Source: Aporrectodea caliginosa (lineage: Eukaryota > Annelida > Clitellata > Crassiclitellata > Lumbricidae). From it: a DNA stretch of 64,000 nt. The translations under genes were made by a program, and so were the position numbers. Where the stretch lies: positions 259,501 through 323,500 of the forward strand of contig JACEVL010000339.1 of NCBI GenBank assembly GCA_020284085.1, read 5' to 3'. Of the stretch, positions 43,021 to 54,594 are shown piece after piece. Position 1 is the stretch's first letter; each line of letters starts with the position of its first letter. The notes beneath the pieces are model-generated. The model did not search any database and was not told where the DNA came from. It saw nothing but the letters and a program-made list of their open reading frames with translations.

Positions 43021-44150
43021 TGATGTAATTCAACTGACCTTGATTAAAGTTCATATTCTCATAAAGCATATTATGTATCGCTTTATTTGAGCTTTGTTTT
43101 CTTATTGGAGTACATTTTCCTTCTTGATAAACTTTGCCATTATTTACACATGCTTTGTGAGCTACTTAAGAAGTACTGTATTAAGTATCTACGTAGATAA
43201 GTTGCTATACGATTTGATAGTCTTGGACTGGAGCATGACGGGCTTTAAGTCTTATTAGATCTAGCACCGTGTTTGTGTGGCTTCTGTGCATTGCAATGCA
43301 TCGACTCCAATGACATCCATTTGGCTGTTAACTTTTTAGATAGGTGGGCCATTCAGTTTAAGCGGGTATTGCCCCTTTCTTGTATGGAGTTCAGGGCTTC
43401 TTTTGCAGTGACATTTTCAATTTGACACAACCTACATATTGCCCAGATACATAGCGTTTTACTTCCGCTTAATAATGACATCGGGCAAATATAACAAGAT
43501 TCAAAATCCACTCAGACGTTGCTATGCCGTCAGAGACTTCAGAGTCGTATTTTAGAGGCTAAGTTTTCAAGATTATTAGCCAAACAACATTCACTGGCTC
43601 ATTATATTTGGTCCATTTTTTTAATGTTTTGGTCACAGCTAATAGAGTAGAAGTAAGACATTGCTTAAACATATGTATTGTTGAGTTTCGTGGTGAGGTC
43701 TAAATTTAGCGACATCAATTATAAACAGTGCTTTGTTAATAAAGATCATGCTAGCTAGCATATTAATTGATGAACCTTGTATATCTCGATACAAGACTTT
43801 TACTTGCTGCAACTGGCCCTTAACGTTTTAAGCTGGCTTATCCACCATAGCCTGTCTTTATGTCTCGTCGGACTGACCCTGTGGGCATTGACAAGATTAG
43901 CCTACTTATTGGCGTAGGTGCGCCATTGGTTGATGCCTCAAATTATATGCACTGGCTTTATGGAAGTTTCTAATAAAGAATAATAAATTAGTCTTCGTGT
44001 ATATGTCGGAAACTTTATGAAAAATAAGAAAGTAAGTAAGTATATTATTTAATACAGTCAGCTACCAAACAGCACTCGACTAGTAGTCTCTCAGAAGCGT
44101 CGTGAGTATGGTAGACTGAAGTTTCTGAAAGGGTGTGACTCTCGAAAAGT
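43021..44150. other. 3' flank of gene 4 and spacer
   Basis: AT-rich DNA with a family-B SINE at about 43895-43985. No gene. A hexamer AATAAA occurs only well downstream (about 43738), so the 3' end is uncertain. Confidence 0.4.
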
Positions 44151-44239
44151 AGAGCATGTAATGGTAATCGTAACCATTCTAAAGTACCACCTTAAAGCTA
44201 AGCTTAGGGCACCAGCTTTGTGACTCGAGCGAAGTCAAA

Positions 44240-44648
44240 ATGGACAGAAACCTACATGTACGTATTTTCGGATAGAGACTGTTCGGGAAGGATGGAAGAG
44301 GGTGCACAGTGTGCTGTTATTGAACACGACTTTGGGAAAACCAGGGTTCGAGTTTATAACGGTCGAGCAGCGCTAATTGTTATGCATATTTGCACTCATG
44401 CTGAACAATAATTGTATAATAAACAGTTATAACGGCAGTAGGCTTATTGACTATCAGTCAAATGGCTGTCAATTGCAAACAAAGGATATTCATGAAAAAC
44501 TGATGTGTGGCATGAAAGCCTGCATGTTATAGGCTTCTTAATTGGTCAAATTATTGTAAAATTGCATATTCAAGATGAGACTTTGAAATGGAAATACTTG
44601 TCGCATTGTTGGCCTATTCTAGCTGAATATGTCTTGCCGACTGCCAGA
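44240..44648 (+). promoter_or_regulatory. conserved upstream block of gene 5
   Basis: It is similar to 54200-54594 upstream of gene 7. Shared pieces in order are CAAAGTGTGCT/CACAGTGTGCT, CGGTCGAGCAGCGCTAATTG against CGATCGGGAAGCTGTAATTA, and TATTTGCACTCAT. The block ends in TTCGCTGCCAGAATG or GACTGCCAGAATG at the start codon. It differs from the upstream block of genes 1-4. Confidence 0.5.
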
Positions 44649-47357
44649 ATGTTTTCGATTCCACACTGCAGGTCAATTAAGTTTATAGGAATATATGTTT
44701 TATTGGTATGCCTAATAGATTTGGGTGAGTATTGCGATTTCAACTAGCAGATGCTTTATGTATATCATTGCAGATAGGAGTGTCTTCTATGAACCTGCGA
44801 GTGGCGCTATACAAATGTTCAATTACAATTACAATTACAATTACAAATTCTGTTGCCATATTTAATTGTTATCGAGATTTGCATGACAGGCAAAAAAGTA
44901 ATGTCTTGACCTAAACTGCATGAATTTCGACACTATAACGTAATACCTCGTCCATCTTAAATTGATTTCCGTGTTTTACTCGCTACGGACGCTACATATA
45001 CGCTGGGAATTCATAATACTTTATTACCTAAAAGCAACGCTAAATTTGGTTTATTCCTGACGCAGGTCTTGCGTATGAAGGTCGCCAACTGTAAGCAACA
45101 TGGGGGAAGGTATCCACCAGTAGGTCTAGATCCACACCAGACAGCTGTCTGCGAGTGCCAAGCCAGATAAACTAGGTTTTGGACGGACTTAAAAGCAAGC
45201 TGTTTGAGGCCATCCTTCCGGAGAGGGTATCAATGCCATGGCACATCAGGTCAACAGAGGCCACCACGTCAACCGCGCGACTGTGGACGTATCATAGTTG
45301 TATGTCGTCAACATAAAGCTAGTGTACATGTAGAAGTCCACATGACCGCAGCAGGAATCTAGCACCACACGTGAAGATAATGTAGAGTAAAAGACCGAAG
45401 ACCGAACCCCGGGGTACACCAAAATGGGCAGGGACTTAACGGGACCCTAGTGCGACCCGTGAGAAAACAAGGAAGCTTTTCTAAGGGCTTACCTACTAAC
45501 TCTACACTTCTGTCATTCATAATAGAATTTATGCATAATTGGTGTATATTCAACGAGTTCGTTGAATATACAACTATATGAGACAAAGAGAATCGTTTGA
45601 AGCATGGTTTTTTTGTAATCTTTTGAGCGTTTAACAGTATGCCTAGGCTTAAATTCTTAAACAGTTTCTTGCTTTGTCGACTTTCTTTGAATGCAGGAAT
45701 AACAGAATTTGCTTTACCTGGAAACAGTGTACCCGCTAATGAAACGTGCGTGAGAATTAGCGGTGAAATAATTTGCTATTTCAAAGGCAGCGAGAAGCCT
45801 GTGGCATGGAATAAAGCAAGGCAACTTTGCAATTCCTTAAACTCAACGCTCCCTGTAATTCGTAACATGAACGATCAGGATGCTGTAGCAGACTATCTAG
45901 AATCACAAAGGAACAAATCTACCGCATGGACAGCGGGCAAAATTCTTACATTCAGTAACTGGACATGGATAAATGGACGACAGCTGAAAGGTTTCCTTCT
46001 TATTGTTTATTTCGCGCAAGGCATACAGGCACAAAATGTATGTACTATGTATGTATGTATGTTAACAGTAAGTTTATGTATGTGTGTATTTATATGTATG
46101 GTTGTATATAATATAATGTAATTAGCAACTTCTATTGCGCCGGTGTCTAATGCACAAGGCACCAACCGATGGCACACCAAAACCAAGCCGTAATCAGGTC
46201 AACATCCAGAAGATCAGTCCGTAAAAAGACAGAGAGACAGCCTATATATGTTGCCAGTATGTATGTTGCAAGTATGCAAGTGTCCTTGTATGTATGTATG
46301 CCTGTATTGTAATAAGACTCATTACATAACTCATCATTGCGATAACTTATTTAATTTCTCAATAATTTCTTATCGTTTTTGCTAGAAATTCACTTATCTT
46401 TCACATTTCATGATTGCTTAATTGTTGTTTGATGCTCATTAGAACCTGAAGAAATTGAAGAAAAACATAGCGACGAAGTCTACGCAGCTTTAGATACAGA
46501 TTTTACATACACTGCACTATTTTCTTATGACGAATCGTCCTACATCTGTCAATATGAAGGTTTGTTGTTACATAGTTTTCACATCGGAAGTAGAAATTGA
46601 TTTATTGTACAACGGCCGTTCTTGGCCTTAGGCCTACTCACTTACTTGGAATTCATTAAGCATATTTTGAAAAGTTAGCAGTTTGATTCTGGTTCATCCT
46701 TGCCAACATAAGACTAGACATCCGGGTGTTGGGCGTGACTATCAGTTCAGAACTCAGTATGACTGCGCATCTCACCGAGGTAATGTTGTCTTGCGCCTCG
46801 TCAATGTATGCTCTTCGCGTCCTGCGATCACATGGTCTCCCACCATCTGCCATTCAACAAGAATGACAACAGTTGCAACGTTGATGTATGCATCGCCGGC
46901 CTGTTGGGGGGTATACCCAAGCCTCTGACCGTGCTAGGATGGAACAGCTGCTGAATAAGCTAAAGCGATACGGGTATCTCCCCCCCCTGCCCCCATGATC
47001 CAACTGTGCAGCAAATGGCGGTCACGGCCGATGATTCTCTCTTCAGGCCCGTCATTACAAATGAAAGCCATATTCTTAGAAGCTGTCTACCAGAGTCCCG
47101 GAGTCACAGCTATAATCTACGAACTCGAGTCCACGGATACAAACTGCCTCCAAAGGATGATAGGAATTTTATTCCCAGAATGCTGTATAAGAACATATAC
47201 TGACAGTATTGTGAAGCCCACAATATTAGGCCACGCTGGCTAGCCGCCTCAGAATATGCCGCATAATGCACTATTGCCTGTTGAAGTTGCGGCTGTGTCA
47301 ACTTAATTTTTCTTGAAATAAACGAATATGTCATCATGATGATGATGATGATGATAT

Positions 47358-47436
<79 letters not shown>

Positions 47437-50400
47437 TATGTATTTGATTATAATGCGTTACCAAATAAATTGCCCTAAGGTGTGTCAAAACTCATTTAGT
47501 GTTACTGCATTGAATAATGTTTCAATTTAGTTACTAAGAAGATATGTACTAAATAATAACTAATAGCATTTCTTAATAGATATTTCAGGTGCTTATTGCA
47601 ACAACTCTAGCGACATGATCGTGACTGACAAATGTCTCAGATTTATTAACGACAGTCGAAGTTGGTATGATGCAAGAAATCAGTGTCTCATGAGTAACGG
47701 AGATCTGGCCGTCATAGGCCACGATGCCCATAGACGTCTGAAAAACTTTAAATTAGAACATCGATATTGGATTGGACTGAGGAAGACATCTTGGCGCTGG
47801 ATTCGGAATGATAATGGTTTGTTCAAACATAATAAGTTTTCTAAAGATCTTTTACAACGAATCGCAGGCAAAGATCAATCTTGTTACCGTGCAACCCATA
47901 ATGAGGTCCAGTTGTACATATTTAACCCAAACATGTTATGTGCTCTAATATTGCGAAACTGTATCCCGAGTAATTATTTATTTAAGATACGAAACAGCGC
48001 CTTGTAATAGTGGTCACAGACATAAACTGCATCAAAATCAACTCATTATAAATTTCGCCTGTAATGAAGTTTTTGTTGCATTTAAGTTTCTATTGACGGG
48101 ATTTCAGTGTATTTGCTCAATTATCGTCTCGGTATGGTGGACACCATGATAGTCAGCAGGATGAACATGGTTTTTACGAGTACTGATTGTATTCCTTTAC
48201 CCCTCATACCCTGCAATATGATAATCTTGTCTACGATTTTGCACTACAAAAATTGTTCTAAATTTTAATGTGCATAGAGGAATCGAATGATGAGATAAAA
48301 TACACCAATTGGGACGACAATGCATACTCAACGTTGGGTAAATGTATTTCCATTGATGTATCCGATGGCAAATGGAAGGCACTTGGATGCGCCGAACTAA
48401 AGGGAGTTGTGTGTCAAAGACGTAAGTGTCTAAACTTCCAATTTTCGATTGCATTGTAAGTTAAATAAATGCACATATCGACTGCTCGGTTTTAATACTA
48501 CATTTTGATTGCTTTTGTTAATTAAGCCTTTATAGTTGAGCGACTTTATACACTAAACAAAAGTATACAATGGATTGTATTGCATATTATAATGTGAAAG
48601 AACAGTTGCGAAATAGGAGAGAACAGATTTAATGTAACATTTGAGACACAACAGTGATCCTGTTAGTTGGTGTAAACTGTAAATTATTGTAAATTATTGT
48701 AAAACAGAACTTGACATAATTATCGAAGGTTGAGTTTAGGTCTCTGCGACGGTTTTCGTGGTAACTGAACTTCAGTGCGCAACACTACGCATCATTTGGA
48801 GTTAATAATATATTATATTCTGAACATTGATTTACTTTTTGTGAAGGTCTTTATTCATCGACTGTTGAATTGGAATCTCTTTCAGTTAGATATCCTATAT
48901 TATGTGAGTGATATCAACGTATCCATAGTGAAATAATAACTCTAGTCTTCTTCGTAATGACCTCGATCATTTAAATTACCTTATTAAAACGGGTAATTTA
49001 AATTACCTTATTAAAACGGGTTTCAGGGCTGGAAGAGGCACAATGGACCAACTATTTGTAGTCAGGCAGCTGTCAGAGAAATATTTTGAAAAAAACAGAA
49101 CCCTATATAACAACTTCATAGACTTCAAACAGGCGTTCGACAGCGTGTGGCAGCAGGGACTGTGGCAGGTGCTGAGAAACTACGGAGTTCCAGAGGAACT
49201 AGTGGCACTACTAGAGGATCTATACAGCAAGTCAGTGAGTGCAGTGAGAGTGGATGGAGAATTAACAGAGTGGTTCAAGATCATGGTTGGTGTAAGACAA
49301 GGATGCGGGCTGTCGCCGGACCTCTTCAACTTGCTTCTGGAAGCAGTGATGAGCCTTGCACTGAGATCTGTAGAGGCTGGAGTCACAATTAATGGTCAGT
49401 TGCTCAACAACCTGCGCTTTGCAGATGATATTGATTTGGTTGCGGAGACACCGGAGCAACTGCAGGAGCTGACGGACGGGTAGATGACAGTAGTAAAAGA
49501 TTGGGCCTTAAAATCAATGTGCAAAAAACCAAAACAATGACCATTGGAAAACAGCATGAAGATCTGGAGCTTATTATGGAGAATAAAGCACTGGAACAGG
49601 TAACAGAGTTTGTGTATTTGGGAGGTATGATAACGGAGGATGGCCGATGCACAAAGGACATCAAACGTAGAATTGGTTGGCGTGTGCCATGTTCGGCAAA
49701 CTGAACAAGATATGGAAAGGAAACAGCATATCGACAAGAACAAAGATGAAACTGTATGGAGCTTTTGTCATCCCAGTGCTGCTGTATGGATCCGAGTGCT
49801 GGTGCATGCGCAGAGAGGATGAGAGGAGATTGCTGGTGGCGGAAATGAGCTGGCTGCGAAGAATACTGGGCAGAAGTAGGAGAGACAAGATCCGAAATGA
49901 GGTTACCCGAGAAGAGCTGGGACAGAGGGAGACAGTGGTGGATAAGATCAGGAAAAGGAGGCTCACATGGTTCGGGCATGTGACGAGAATGAACGACAAA
50001 AGGCTCCCAGCCGCGGCTCTGTATGGACATGTGGAGGGAACACGAAGTCGAGGAAGACAAAGAAAGACCTGGATGGACAATATAATGGAGGATTTGAGGG
50101 CACAAAACATGGACATGAGGAAAGCCATGGGTAAAAGCAGAGACAGAAAGATTTGGAGATGTCATGTTAAGGACTCATCGTTGGCGCACGCCTGACGGAG
50201 GAGAGAGAAGAAGAAGAAGAAGAAGAAGAAGAAGAAGATTAAAACATTCATTATCCTGTTATACTTCGAATCGTTGCAATTTGAATTTTATGGATCTTTG
50301 AATTTCCTACTTGCCTTTAATTTTTTCATAATACATGTATATTACTCAACCATTTATTCCGTTATCCTCTGCAACTACAACTGATTAATGATTACCGAAT

Positions 50401-50955
50401 ATTTGTTCCGAGTTTGGTGCTAGATCGGTCTTTTATTTTTTTCAGTCATCTGTGCCGTAATCGCGGGTACCTGTGTAATTATCGTCTCGCTTATCATCGT
50501 TGCATTCATTGTCCGAAAATATGTTTACTAGTAAGAGCATTTAAAAAATTATATCAAATATTAAGTTGTCAATTAATGGACATAAAGCTTAGTTTGCAAG
50601 AACTGGATTAAATTTTATTATTCAAAAAATATAAATATACTGCAATGCTTGATTTTAGGAAACTTATTGCATCTTAATATTATTATCAAGACATTATATG
50701 GATCTAACAAAAACTTCAAAATTTTTATTAGAAAGCTAACTGTTGATAAGATAAATTTAAAACTTTGCAGAACGTGATAATGAATATGAATCTATACATC
50801 TTGTTTACAGTAGACGTTCACATGTCTCACCAGACAGTGAGACAACAGAAAATAGGAGATATCAGGATTTGAAGATGACTCGAAGGCAGGTGAATCCAGA
50901 CCGTACCTACATTGAACTACAACTGCAGCCACTCTATGAAAACGGAAATTCATGA
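44649..50955 (+). CDS. receptor gene 5: type I double-CTLD receptor with ITAM-like tail
   Basis: Predicted 381-aa receptor of the second subfamily. Exons: 44649-44724 signal (MFSIPHCRS..); 45697-45990 and 46443-46559 CTLD-A; 47589-47816 and 48278-48421 CTLD-B; 48847-48903 stalk; 50446-50530 TM; 50811-50955 tail. The equivalent of stalk exon 6 was not found, and the joined model stays in frame without it. CTLD-A has ETC, ICYF, RQLC, WTAGK, NWTWING and YICQYE. CTLD-B has [22 protein letters not shown] and GVVCQR. The TM lacks the Asn seen in genes 1-4 (VSLIIVAF). The tail has YQDL-x12-YIEL and a third tyrosine, YENG, which is a YxN-type site. A truncated LINE fills the intron before the TM exon. 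Confidence 0.85.
45060..45440 (-). pseudogene. degenerate LINE reverse-transcriptase fragment in gene 5 intron 1
   Basis: Antisense frames contain PCPFWCTPGFGLRSFTLHYL, which aligns to the GVPQGSVLGPLLFTLY-type block of LINE reverse transcriptase. A shifted frame follows where the YxDD block should lie. Stops and frameshifts are frequent. Confidence 0.5.
46125..46245 (-). repeat. SINE family B copy
   Basis: GCGCCGGTGTCTAATGCACA AGGCACCAACCGATGGC, then CCAAGCCGTAATCAGGTCAA: the reverse complement of the consensus seen at 34290-34428. Confidence 0.8.
46660..47300 (+). pseudogene. LINE 3' end fragment in gene 5 intron 3
   Basis: Pieces in different frames: YASPACWG, ARMEQLLNKLKRYGYLPP, VTADDSLFRPVITNESHILR and YNLRTRVHGYKLPPKDDRNF. 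This is the same LINE family as 6758-7165. It is followed directly by (GAT)n at 47330-47436. Confidence 0.75.
47330..47436. repeat. (GAT)n microsatellite
   Basis: A nearly pure GAT run after the LINE fragment, in the intron before CTLD-B exon 4 of gene 5. Confidence 0.95.
49020..50240 (+). mobile_element. 5'-truncated, frameshifted LINE in gene 5 intron before the TM exon
   Basis: A non-LTR retrotransposon remnant in sense orientation. The first frame (49043-49483) contains the reverse-transcriptase core: FIDFKQAFDSVWQ, then VRQGCGLSPDLFNLLLEAVM, then LRFADDIDLVAET with the FADD catalytic motif. The next frames (about 49501-49704 and 49677-50195) continue with LKINVQKTKTM, FVYLGGMIT, LLYGSECWCM and LTWFGHVTRM. 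Two frameshifts and a stop at about 49481 separate them. It ends in (GAA)n at 50205-50238. Just upstream, a 27-bp tandem duplication (TTTAAATTACCTTATTAAAA CGGG) occupies about 48970-49022. Inactive. Confidence 0.85.
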
Positions 50956-51290
50956 ACACATTCAAAACTTAACTAACTAATATACAATATTACATATAGC
51001 TATATAAAATGTTGTTTTTATTTTACCTTTTCATTCTTTGCGTATTTATGACCATTTACCCCGATGAACTCGGCAGCGAAGGCAGCGTGTAACGAAGCTA
51101 ATTATAAAATTATGGTAGGCTACTTGATTAAATTCATAGATATTTAATTACTATCATGCTAATGATATGACAATCTTACTAGATCAATCACTACTGCCAT
51201 CAATCGTGGGGACTAGACGTTAGGATAAAGTAAGTAAGTTTCAGATAATGTTTCAAAGAGGGATTATAGCTCAGACGAAAACAGACAGGC
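50956..51290. other. 3' flank of gene 5
   Basis: AT-rich DNA, presumed 3' UTR and spacer. No gene seen. Confidence 0.4.
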
Positions 51291-51644
51291 AAAGCGAATT
51301 TAATCTTTGATTATTTAAAACACTGGCCGCCGTGACTGAAAAACAGCCTAAGTGGAAAGCAATGCACTATCATTAAAGTGATCTGCAAATAGTAGCAAGG
51401 CCTTGATGCAAACGTCACATGAGCATGTATGAACAGCTAAACAATTCATTTAATTAAAATTCCGCTTGTTTGCCTAGATTATATAAATTATCATAATTGT
51501 TTGTGTGCGTTCTCAATTCGAGTGAAAAACACCGAATGAATGCAAACAGTAATGATTACATTTTGAATATCCGTATAATTTAGAATTTGCTGTAACTGCT
51601 TTGTGGTGCAGTTGTTTGGAGACTTCCTTAAAGGCAGTCAAGAG

Positions 51645-52042
51645 ATGTGAGGGATGTCCTGCACTGGCTCCCTATCTCACAGCGGATTGTTTTCTGCTTT
51701 GGTGTGGCTCTTAGGTTCCGCTTCTGTGTATTTACAAGAGCTCTCTCGCTATATACTCTGGGTGTGCACTGTGCAGGGACGTAGCGCTCTCCGTTCCTCC
51801 ACACATGGTGAACTTCTTGTTCCCCGTGCAGGAACTACCCTTAGACAACATCGTGCCTTCTCTGTTGATGGCCCATGGATTGGAATGGGGTCCCATTAGC
51901 ATTACGCCTTATGCCTAGGGTTCAATCAGATGCGTTTTACTGTAGCCTTAAGACCATCCTTTCCATCTGGGATGGGTCGTGAGCGCTCCTGAGTAGTAAC
52001 CTTGAAGGGGCCCTATATAAATCTTCGGAATGAATGAATGAA
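51645..52042 (+). mobile_element. LINE 3' fragment inserted just upstream of relic exon 6
   Basis: Protein remnants include LHWLPI-like, then LRSSTHGELLVPRAGTTLRQ, HRAFSVDGPWIGMG and, in another frame, VQSDAFYCSLKTIL. These are typical of the C-terminus of a LINE. The 3' end is CGCTCCTGAGTAG..GGGGCCCTATATAAATCTTC, then (GAAT)n. It ends about 10 bp before the relic signal exon, and on its left abuts DNA resembling the promoter of gene 1. Confidence 0.75.
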
Positions 52043-52051
52043 TGGAATGCA

Positions 52052-52112
52052 GTGTCTTCAATCCAACGTTTTAGATCTAAGGTCTTGCATTTTGTCCTGC
52101 TGATGGTCTTCG
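52052..52112 (+). pseudogene. relic 6: orphan signal-peptide exon with lost ATG
   Basis: The segment is 61 nt, exactly the length of exon 1 in genes 1-4, and similar to gene 2 (TGTCTTCAATC.AACG...AGATCTAAG...TTGGATTTTGT). The start codon is GTG instead of ATG, and the donor is TTCG|GTACGG instead of GTGAGT. The following DNA to about 52500 still resembles intron 1 of gene 1 (GGTTAGG.TCAACGACG, AAGCAAGATGT). I found no CTLD exons before gene 7. It is a dead gene of the first subfamily, truncated after its first exon. Confidence 0.8.
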
Positions 52113-52782
52113 GTACGGTAATTAATTCTTATTCTTCTTCAATAAAATATCTTCATTCATTATAAATATTGACCGAAGCTTATAATGTCATAATCCCTAA
52201 CAGGACCATGAATGTCTATTCTCGGTTAGGTTCAACGACGTTATTTATCTGTGTTTTGATTATTAACTCCAAACTTTTTGCGTCGAAGTAATCAGTTTGG
52301 TCAAATAAGCAAGATGTTACGATTCTTAAAGGGCACCTAACGTTGGCACTAAATCTCTGTTTGTTTGCACTGTTAAATAGTTTTACCCATAACTGTTTCT
52401 TGAAGGTTGCATATCAATGCAAAATAATTTTGTTAAACGTGAACGTTAATTGAATCAGTGTACTGTTTGGTCAGGTTTGATCTTTAGTTACGATAGTCTA
52501 CTGTTTAGCTGAACTGTCGGGCATCAGCCCTGGGTTGAAGGCTCTGCGAGCGAAGACATTTGCTTCCAGTTTCTGAAACCGCCTATGCCCTCTAGCGAAC
52601 TGAGATATAATCAAAACACTTGCCATGTATAGTCAGTGGGAGATAGCGTATGGAGGAGTGACCACCTGAATGATTAAGTTTCGAACATTGATAGAAATAG
52701 CTACCTGTCGACTTAGGGGATTATTTTTCCTCTTCTTAATAATTCCATCCGAAATTCCTAGCGTTGGCGTAGCTTTGGAAAT

Positions 52783-53655
52783 CATACCCCGCAACCGATC
52801 GAGTCGATCGAGTCGATCGTAAACTCAGCCAAGTCGAGTCGATCGTTTTTTTCTCGACTTGACTTGACTCTGAAATATTTTACTTACTATTTTTTCACAA
52901 AATGACAGACCTTATGATATAATGACGTAATTCTGTGTAAGCACACAACTACTGTATGAACTCAATATGAAGTTCAGTGCAAATAATGAACCTCTTAGCG
53001 CTTTCTTATTAGTGGAAGTTATAGAGATACTTTTCACCCAGTTTTACGGTGAAAATTGGAGCGATTAAGATGTGTTAAGAATGCCGTAGTTTCAGGAAAT
53101 TTTAGCTCTGTAGTCAGTAACGATGATCTCAAAACGTTCTAAACTCTGTACGTTAGAACAAGACTGAACGCGTCGACTTCTCACTCGGTTGTGTGGCAAC
53201 ATTTTGGTCCACTCTACAGTGAGTAGGTCTACTAGTGGGAGCCGCAGCTGCCGCCCACAATTAATATATTTGCCCTAGTCGCTCTATCTTTTTTAAAACC
53301 AAAAATGCCTACATGGTTGCCTTCCGGATTGGAAATGTCATAAAATGAAATTCAATTAGTGTCATGTCGATTCGTGGGAAAATACTTGCAATTTTAACAG
53401 GCGATTTGGAGCATAATGTATGTCTATAATCTGGAGCATATGCTGAACTGTGACGGAACCCTCCAAGAGGTTCCAAGTCTGCAATTTTGGCCAAGAGACT
53501 ATAGTCCAAGCCGACGAAGTCGATCGAGTCGATCGTCGTCCGAGCTAAGTCGATCGAGTCGTCGAAAGGTCGGCGAGTCGACGTAGTCGATTGAGTCGAT
53601 CGTCGGCCGAGCCAAGTCGATCGTATACACTCGACTCAATCGACTGCGGGGTATA
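52783..53655. mobile_element. non-autonomous hAT-like transposon with GTCGA subterminal repeats
   Basis: The ends CATACCCCGCAACCGATCGA and, on the other strand, TATACCCCGCAGTCGATTGA are inverted repeats. The flanks TTGGAAAT (52775-52782) and TTAGAAAT (53656-53663) form an 8-bp duplication with one mismatch. Both ends carry many GTCGATCGAGTCGATCG units (about 52800-52870 and 53515-53640). There is no coding frame. It has the same architecture as 513-1451. Confidence 0.75.
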
Positions 53656-53934
53656 TTAGAAATGTGTGTCACCGCCACATCTGATATCTCTAGGCCCTAT
53701 TTAAGAAGGTCAGCTCACATTCTTTACAGCTTCGCAAAAAAATAATTATGTGCTCGTTTTCTAATTATAGAAGAAATTTCCTATAGAATAGAATATTTTT
53801 CACGTAGCGTGAGAAATGTACAGTTCTGCACTGATATATCCGGATAAGTAGACTTTAACCTTTTCTAGCTCACTATCTATTCAGCTGACCTGACTTAAAC
53901 ACGTACGTAGCACCCGAGTCTCTGTCTCAGCGGA

Positions 53935-54035
53935 AACATCATCAGGGCGTTGACCTGATTAGGACTTAGCGTTGGCGTGTCATCCATTTCATGCCTCCAT
54001 CATTAGGCACTTTCGTTATGGAAATTTATAAAGAA
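53935..54035 (+). repeat. SINE family B copy, degraded
   Basis: GCGTTGACCTGATTAGGACT T.GCGTTGGCGTGTCATCCAT .. ATGCCTCCATCATTAGGCAC: consensus-like with many substitutions. Confidence 0.55.
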
Positions 54036-54199
54036 TTATGATAATGATAATGGTAATGGTAATACACAATACTATTACTGTTGCTGATGCGGCTGCTGAT
54101 GCTACTACTACCACCACTAATACTACTGCAGCACATCCAGTAGTCAATCAAACGCTTGACAGAATAAACAGTAGCCTACGGATGTTCGGAGAATTACTA

Positions 54200-54594
54200 T
54201 TCGAGAAGGATTGGCTAGGATGCAAAGTGTGCTCTTGTTGGAAATAATCCTGAAAAACCCAGCGTTGTAATTTTAAACGATCGGGAAGCTGTAATTATTG
54301 TTCGTATTTGCACTCATAATGAGTCAATAAAAACAGCGATAGCGGTAGTATTGGCTTTCGGTCGTGTTGATTCTCACTTCGCAATTAAATGCAAACCCGG
54401 ATATTCGTGCATATCCCATGTAGGCCTACCGTAACGGCAAGTAAGCCTACATGTCATAAGTCGCGTTACAGGACACTTGTAAGACTGTTTATACAAAATA
54501 AGGCCTTACAAATGAACATATCTCAGTAGGTTGTTAGTATTTACTTGTACTATTGGACTATTTTCTGGTTGAAAGTCGTCTATTCGCTGCCAGA
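54200..54594 (+). promoter_or_regulatory. conserved upstream block of gene 7
   Basis: It is homologous to 44240-44648 upstream of gene 5 (TAATTATTGTTCGTATTTGC, ACTCATAATGAGTCAATAA, and the CGCTGCCAGAATG start context). It contains two close GTAGGCCTAC-like palindromes at about 54420-54455. Confidence 0.5.

Noticed and set aside
48707..48727. Stalk exon 6 of gene 5 (AACAG|AACTTG...GAAG|GTTGAG)
   Set aside because: It is in phase but only 21 nt and lacks similarity to exon 6 of other genes; the gene model is in frame without it.
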